A stretch of 13,621 nucleotides of DNA from Acanthamoeba sp. SK_2022b (taxonomy: Eukaryota > Discosea > Longamoebia > Acanthamoebidae), in the NCBI GenBank assembly GCA_027943245.1, contig JANDJZ010001011.1, forward strand, positions 1 to 13,621, read 5' to 3'. A model generated the notes under the pieces. The model was given only the letters and a program-made list of their open reading frames with translations, searched no databases and was not told the origin of the DNA. Positions 8,715-13,621 of this stretch are shown in pieces. The translations under genes and the position numbers were made by a program. The number at the start of each line of letters is the position of its first letter. The stretch's first letter is position 1.

Positions 8715-11026
8715 TCATTCTTTTTGACCCAAGAGAATTACCTCAAGGTTGGGCTTGAGGAATTCCTCCACACATTCCAGGGCATTCCCCATCTGGTCAA
8801 AGTCCTCCCAGGTGTTGAACTCAGTGGGGTAGCCTTCCCACTTGACCCAGACCTCGAGCTTGCCATCCTCACTATTGATCCTCATGTCTTGAATCGCTTC
8901 CACTTGATCCTCTTTCTCGTTGTTGCTGAAGTTGTGGTCGTTGTCAGAGTTCATCTCTTCTTCTTCTTCTTCTTCCTCTTCTGCTTCTTCCTCTTCCTCT
9001 TCTTCCTCTTCCTCCTCAAGCAGCCTGGCACTCTTTCTTTTGTGGCCAGACAAGCTTTCCCACTCTGCATCATCAGCAGTTTCTCTAGCCTTCCTCTTTT
9101 CCACATCAACTCTCTGGACTTTTCCCTCAGAGGTGATGGCACCAAGCATCTTCTTTTCCATCTCAGACATGGTTTCGTGGTCACCTGCTGCTACCTTGGC
9201 AGAGTTGGCCAGGTGAAGAGTACCCTTGTGTTTTTTGTGGAGATCATGTCTTTTTTTCCCCCCCACCCAGTGCACACTTTGCTGTTAGTTTGACAAACAA
9301 TCTAGTGTGTGTGTGTGTGGGGGGGGGGGTTAAGAACCACACAAACCTGTTATAGACAGTCTTCATGACCTTGACAGAGACTCCCAGGTAATCACTGAAC
9401 CTGTTGTGGAGGTGCTCTATGGTCTCACCTTCCTCCAGGGGAATCCTCTCTGTGTTTGTTGTTGTTGTCTATTAGTTTTTTTTGTTGTTGTTGTTTTTTT
9501 GCCTGTGTGTGTGAGAGAGAGAGAGAGAACCTGCAAAGAGATTGGTGATGACCATCCTCCTGAAGTCAAGGGCTGAGGTGGTGAGCTCAGGGTTAAAGTC
9601 TTTGATGAGGATTTTGAATTGGATAGCAAATGCTCCAGTTGTGATGGGGTTGCCAACCGAGTTGAGCCACAGAGCCAGAGGGGGATCAGCAGGATCTATG
9701 CAGAGGTGGGGCCTCACTCTCTGTTTGAAGAACTCTATATAGGTAAACAGCTGAGGCGGGAGGGGCAGGTGAGTGGTGTTGAGGCGAGTCACCTTTTCAT
9801 CACCCACCTGCATCACCATCTCCTCTGCATCCCATTGCAGGTGATCTGCATAGAGGTTCACAAAGACCTGTTTCCTGAGTCCCCCACCGAGGTAGAGCAT
9901 CATCCCCATCAGAATCCTTTGCATTGCCATCCCCTTCAGCCTCCTCACCCTTTTAGACTTGACTGGCAGAGCCTTGATCTCATCCACACTCAGCACCTTG
10001 AGGAACAGCCCCATGTGCCTGCCCCATTGCTTGACCAGCCAGGAAAAAAAGGCCAGGCCCTCTTCCTTAGTAAAGAACTTGCCTGCCAGCCCCAAAGATA
10101 AAACCAACAACAAAAAAAAGAATAGAGAGAGAGAGAGAGAGAATAAAGTCAGTCATGTGTGTGTTTGTGTGTGTGCAAATAAAAAGAGAGCACAACAAAA
10201 TATTCCCTCCCCCCCAAGTCAAGAAACCCTTCAGAATGCGAACAAGACAAAAAAAAAACAAAAAAAAAAACAAAAAACAACCTTCAGCAGTCATGTGTTT
10301 TTCATCTGCCAGAAGGACTCTGTTCCTGGCTGCCTGAAGCTTGTGCCTGTTCGCTGCCCTGCCTAGTAGCTTCTTGCAGATGATGAGGTTTGTGAGCTCC
10401 TGGTTCGTGGCCTCCTTCAGCTCTGTCCTCAGGAACTTGACAAAACCCTTGAGCAGCCAGCACTTGTTCCGCACAGTCGAACCTGGCCCATAGTAGGCCT
10501 CCAGCCACTGAATGTACTCTTTCACCCTTTCAGGTTCCTGGAGCAAACTCACAGTAGCTGGAAGACCTACATAGGGGAAATCAAAAAAACAAAAAAAAGT
10601 TAGTCAACACCAACAGAGCAAACAAACAAACAAACAAAAAAAGAGGCTCTACCTCTGAACTTGGACCAGAAGCCAAAGTAGCTGCCCAGAACAGAAGTCA
10701 TATCCTTCAGAGCCTTCCTGGTGTCAGCAGTGTTGACCTTCTTGGGAGAGCGAGGATTCTCCAAAGTGGCAGCAATCTGTGCAAGAACCTGCAAACAAAA
10801 AGCAAGGGTTAGCAATAATGTTATTATGCAGGAAAGAGAGAGAGAGAGAGAGAGAGAAAGAATTATTGTACCTCTGGTCGAGCAAGGGCCAAGGCAAGAG
10901 AGTTCTTGTCATCCAGCCAAGCCTGGACATGAGGAATCTGCCTGACTTGGGCACCTGTAAGGCCATAGAATCTGGGCTTCCTCTGTCCCTGCTTGACAGT
11001 GTCTGGATCTGAATATAGGTATCACC

Positions 11027-11059
<33 letters not shown>

Positions 11060-11249
11060 AACACAGGTTAGCCAGAGGTTAAAAAAAAAAGACAAACAAA
11101 AAACATAGGAAAAACATACCATAAAGAACACCTGCTGCTCTGAATTCCTTGCGCTTGGCCAGATACTCCTTGTCAGCTGCTTCAGTGCTTGTACTAGCAG
11201 GGGCAGTAGTCTTGGCATCCTCATTGTTGCTGGGGCAGTCCTTCTCCAT
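8715..11249 (-). CDS. Tyrosine recombinase with C-terminal chromodomain (7 exons, intact)
   Basis: Exons on the minus strand: 11249-11120, 11008-10872, 10788-10653, 10566-10282, 10082-9531, 9449-9347, 9276-8715. They sum to 1,905 nt, or 634 codons plus TGA, with every junction GT-AG and in frame. The ATG context is GCGGCCATGG. Residues about 140-190 resemble a SAM-like core-binding domain. The catalytic domain shows GGLRKQ (Arg299), a beta-hairpin Lys (GDEKVTR, Lys326), box II ALDFRRMVIT (Arg404) and YLGVSVKVMKTVYN (Tyr446). The two positions usually held by His/Trp are Leu401 and Val437, so the R-K-R-Y set is kept but the histidines are not. A Glu-rich acidic run (about 534-555) leads to a chromodomain at about 573-622 (VKWEGYP, NTWED, EEFLK). 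Cage residues Trp594 and Tyr597 are present; the first cage aromatic appears to be Asp571. No reverse transcriptase is nearby, so this is Crypton-like rather than DIRS-like. The family name and activity are inference. Confidence 0.8.
8953..9017 (-). repeat. GAA/GAG repeat encoding the acidic run before the chromodomain
   Basis: Near-pure TTC/CTC triplets on the plus strand encode an almost uninterrupted Glu tract (one Ala) just upstream of the chromodomain. The tract probably works as a flexible acidic linker. Its antisense gives spurious poly-Ser and poly-Phe ORFs. Confidence 0.9.
9319..9329. repeat. G11 homopolymer in intron 6 of the recombinase gene
   Basis: Read as poly-C on the coding strand, it lies about 20 bp after the donor in the 70-bp intron 9346-9277, next to a (TG)n run. 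Homopolymer length is error-prone in assemblies, but the intron position means it does not affect the reading frame. Confidence 0.8.
11025..11058. repeat. (CAA/TTG)n microsatellite in intron 1 of the recombinase gene
   Basis: A CAA triplet run lies close to the 3' splice site of intron 1 (11119-11009). It reads as TTG on the coding strand. A CAA run of the same kind, but coding, occurs in the divergent small gene at 11743-11772. Confidence 0.9.
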
Positions 11250-11682
11250 GGCCGCTGGTTGTTGAAAGTTGTGAGTTGTTGTGTTGGCTTGAGAGAGAGA
11301 GAGAGAGTGTTGGTGAATTGGTGGAAGACTGGCAGCCAGAGGGCAGTATTTATCTATGTAGCAAGCCAATCAGCAACACTCCTGTTAGTGCACCAATAGC
11401 AACAACTCCTGCTATCAACCCAGAGCACTATTTGCTGGGACACAAACAACCTTGTTGCCTCAGCAGGTGAATGGCTGTGCTTTAAACAACCTAGTTGCCT
11501 CAACATGTGATTGGTGGTGACTTAAGCCACCCAGATGCAGCCAATCACAAGTACCCCAGTTGAACAACCACTCACAGAAACTCCTGTTAAGCAACAACCC
11601 AGTATTTATATGACAGTAGCTGACCAGTCAAATCATTACACACACACCCTCACAATAACACATACCTGCCAGAGACCAGACC
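11250..11682. promoter_or_regulatory. Putative bidirectional promoter between the recombinase and small polyQ gene
   Basis: The 433 bp between two divergent start codons hold CCAAT at 11366-11370, 11393-11397 and 11541-11545, and an inverted copy (ATTGG) at 11510-11514. TATA-like sequences face both ways: AGATAAATA on the minus strand (11347-11355, about 100 bp upstream of the recombinase ATG) and TATTTATAT on the plus strand (11603-11611, about 72 bp upstream of the small-gene ATG). A 31-bp imperfect direct repeat at 11444-11474 and 11484-11514 (27 of 31 matching, 40-bp period, core ACAACCT.GTTGCCTCA) may bind a regulator. A (GA)n tract at 11289-11307 would fall in the recombinase 5' UTR. 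Function is inferred from sequence only. Confidence 0.5.
11444..11514. repeat. Imperfect 31-bp direct repeat with 40-bp period
   Basis: Two copies, 11444-11474 and 11484-11514, share AAACAACCT, GTTGCCTCA and GTGA.TGG with four mismatches. The spacing of about four helical turns would put both copies on the same face of the DNA, as expected for paired operator-like or enhancer sites. The second copy ends in the inverted CCAAT. Confidence 0.75.
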
Positions 11683-11943
11683 ATGTCAAGCTACCACCCT
11701 ACCAGGATCATCTACATTCCCCCAGTGCCAGTCTTCAACTATCAACAACAACAACAACAACAACAACAACAAGATGACTATGAAATAGGTACAGCAATCT
11801 TTTTCTCTTTTGATTTTCAATTTTGCTAACATTAACTACTTACCATAACAGGGTCAACAGAGGAGGATGATGAATATGTAGGGATCTCTTTTTACACTAG
11901 TCTAAGACTTCGACAACTTGATATGGATAAGGAAGAACTTTAA
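11683..11943 (+). CDS. Small hypothetical polyQ/acidic protein, 65 residues, two exons
   Basis: Exon 1 is 11683-11788 and exon 2 is 11852-11943, with a 63-bp GT-AG intron (GGTACAGC ... TACCATAACAG). The product starts MSSYHPTRIIYIPPVPVFNY, continues with ten glutamines, then DDYEIGSTEEDDEYVG and a charged tail LRLRQLDMDKEEL. The TAA overlaps an AATAAA polyadenylation signal at 11942-11947, and a TATA-like element lies about 72 bp upstream of the ATG. A second acceptor nine bases downstream is also in frame and would drop GST. No family is recognised. The gene is divergent from the chromodomain-recombinase and may be its partner or accessory gene. The matched TATA, intron and poly(A) signal argue for a real gene, but at 65 residues chance cannot be excluded. 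Confidence 0.5.
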
Positions 11944-12649
11944 TAAAAAAAAAAACGATTTTGAATTCATGATTATTAGTGCCTGTTGTTTTGTGTGAAA
12001 AGGCTTTGAATATACCCTATTGAGTGAGTACTTGTTGGAAAGAGCTTGGAAAGTTGTACATATATGATATCATATCTGTGCTCATTATTGATAATTATCA
12101 TAATGAGAAAAGAAATGATAAAGTTTTGGGTGGAAAAAAGGCATTTTTGATAGAAAAATTCATGTAACTTATGTGCAGTTTGTCTGACTCTCATGAATCA
12201 TATGTATTTGTGATCAGCATAGACCATTGGTAATTTGATAGCAAGGCTGATCTGCCAAGCTTAGAAAATGCATCCAGAGGTTTGTAAATCTAAGCAAATT
12301 CAAAAATGGATTAGGGTATCTCCACTAAGTTGGGTTTGGGATATTGTTGGGGTGTGTGTGTGTGTGTGTTGTGTGTGATGGGTATGTATGTATGTATGTA
12401 TGCTGACTGAGCATTATGTGCTGTTGGAGACACATGCAGTGTGCTTGTGTTGCATGGCGAGTGTCAAACATGGTATATGACAGACTTGTTTTGTTGTGCA
12501 TTGTCATTCCTAGTGTGCAGAAGAGAAGTGAGTCTTGATTGTGGCACTGAGCTGAATAGAATGATGTACATCACATGTCTGACAGATAAGCCATTGCAGG
12601 GTTGCATATCAATATTATATCAAGTTTTGGCTTGGCGTATGGTACAAAG
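11944..12649. other. AT-rich intergenic stretch with microsatellites
   Basis: No convincing gene. After the AATAAA of the small gene the sequence is AT-rich, with a (GT)n run at about 12352-12378 and (TATG)n at about 12382-12402. A lone TTAGGG near 12311 (GGATTAGGGTATC) is not repeated. I could not find R1-module homology here, so the distal R2 copy lacks its usual left neighbour. Confidence 0.5.
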
Positions 12650-13429
12650 ATTTTGTAAATTCAATTGTGGGCTAACAAGAATAGCTAGATCAAAACAGAC
12701 AGTGGGAAACTTGTTTTTTGGGGGGGTAAAAGGGTTGACAAGTGTTTTGAGGTCAGGAAATATAAGCACAAGAAAGCTGATTTGACTGGTGAGGCTGACT
12801 TTGGTGCATGGACTGTAAACACACTGAAATCACTCTAACTTTGCATCCGTGTCTCTGTTTGGCACGTGGTATGGTGCGTTGTGTTCAGCTCATCAAGGGC
12901 AATGCAATGGTATATGAAAACAAAAACTTTCACCAATTGAAGCCCAACCAACTTTGTTGTTGTTGTGTACTTGGAGAGCAGCAGAGAGCCACAACTGGTA
13001 CAGAAGAAGCAACAAAATTGAAGTTGGGTTTGTTGGAAAGCCCATAAAATGCTGATAAAGACATACTATCATAGATTGAAACAAAACATTACCAGAACAG
13101 AGATATCAAATTACAAAGTAAATCAAGTGCATAAAATAATCATTGAGAAATAGATAGCAGGCTAACTCAGAAAGATACAATCAAGTTAAGCTATGCATTT
13201 TATCACCTACAGTCAGTGGGTGGCGTGACACAAACAAGCAACCGGAATATCAGGTTTATTGGAGAGTTAAAGTAATAATACATACAAAAACCCAAGTAAT
13301 AAAGCATAATAAATAGTAAAAATTCAAAAGTGTGCTTGTACAGTGGCTACATGGCATGCCGCTGGGAGATCTGTACTCAGCATTTGGTGGGCTACAGGAT
13401 GGGAGACAGCACATATAGAGTTGATTACA
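12650..13429. repeat. Subtelomeric repeat module R2, distal copy adjoining telomere
   Basis: Full-length partner of 5110-5870: TGTAAATTCAATTGTGGGCT, ATAGCTAGATCAAAACAGACAG, TTTTTGGGGGGG, CTCTAACTTTGCATCC, GTGGTATGGTGCGTTG, CTCATCAAGGGC, GAGCCACAACTGGTACAG, AAAATGCTGATAAAG, TCTGTACTCA and GTGGGCTACAGGATG. It ends at GTTGATTACA, immediately followed by TTAGGG. The corresponding point of the internal copy (near 5867) continues into non-telomeric sequence, so the repeat was cut and capped here. Confidence 0.8.
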
Positions 13430-13501
13430 TTAGGGTTAGGGTTAGGGTTAGGGTTAGGGTTAGGGTTAGGGTTAGGGTTAGGGTTAGGGTTAGGGTTAGG
13501 G

Positions 13502-13534
<33 letters not shown>

Positions 13535-13558
13535 TTAGGGTTAGGGTTAGGGTTAGGG

Positions 13559-13597
<39 letters not shown>

Positions 13598-13621
13598 TAG
13601 GGTTTAGGGTTAGGGTTAGGG
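13430..13621 (+). repeat. Telomere, TTAGGG array at chromosome end
   Basis: About 30 tandem TTAGGG units run to the window edge, G-rich strand 5'->3' outward, as at a right chromosome end. The first ~90 bp are perfect. Beyond about 13518 several units carry one or two extra T residues (TTTAGGG, TTTTAGGG). ORFs through the array (repeating Val-Arg or Gly-Leu) are artefacts. Confidence 0.98.

Noticed and set aside
8724..9293. Plus-strand 189-residue ORF with poly-Phe
   Set aside because: It is the antisense of the chromodomain exon; the minus strand gives a clear chromodomain.
8715..11249. DIRS or Ngaro tyrosine-recombinase retrotransposon
   Set aside because: No reverse transcriptase, RNase H or methyltransferase frame occurs within several kilobases on either side, and there are no split or inverted terminal repeats.
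4440..13429. CRISPR array or tandem rRNA/tRNA genes in the repeat region
   Set aside because: The copies are long, few, irregularly spaced and diverged; no short regular repeat-spacer pattern, tRNA cloverleaf or rRNA core was recognised.
13330..13600. Two ORFs ending in Val-Arg or Gly-Leu repeats
   Set aside because: They are translations of the telomere array and its subtelomeric flank.

Overview
This window is the right-hand end of a eukaryotic chromosome. It finishes in a TTAGGG array that starts at about 13430, with the G-rich strand reading 5'->3' toward the edge. All three main genes have short GT-AG introns (about 50-200 bp). The left gene is GC-rich and dense in introns. A unicellular eukaryote fits, and an Acanthamoeba-like amoeba is a reasonable guess, but the sequence does not identify the species.

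Layout. (1) 42-4179, plus strand: a 12-exon PIF1-family helicase gene. My hand-spliced model is 1,049 codons and in frame throughout. The helicase core sits between an N-terminal CUE-like ubiquitin-binding module and a C-terminal ubiquitin-interacting motif. (2) About 4.3-6.8 kb: gene-poor subtelomeric DNA made of diverged repeat modules and a polypurine block. (3) 6856-8004, minus strand: a decayed IS630/Tc1-mariner-type transposase with three exons, one frameshift and one premature stop. (4) 8145-8531: a doubtful plus-strand ORF running into an interstitial telomeric tract, (TTAGGG)3 at 8491-8508, in the same orientation as the present telomere. (5) 8715-11249, minus strand: an apparently intact seven-exon gene of 634 codons joining a tyrosine recombinase to a C-terminal chromodomain. 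(6) 11250-11682: a putative bidirectional promoter with four CCAAT boxes and TATA-like sequences facing both ways. (7) 11683-11943, plus strand: a small two-exon gene for a 65-residue polyQ protein. (8) 11.95-12.65 kb: AT-rich sequence with microsatellites. (9) 12650-13429: the distal copy of the subtelomeric repeat, joined directly to the telomere.

The most interesting object is the chromodomain-tyrosine recombinase with its divergent small partner gene. Together they look like a Crypton-like mobile element, or a domesticated derivative, lying just outside what may be a fossil chromosome end. A chromodomain could steer such a recombinase to heterochromatin, as chromodomains do for some LTR-retrotransposon integrases; that is inference. 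All exon models were assembled by eye from splice consensus and reading-frame continuity, without transcript data or database searches.
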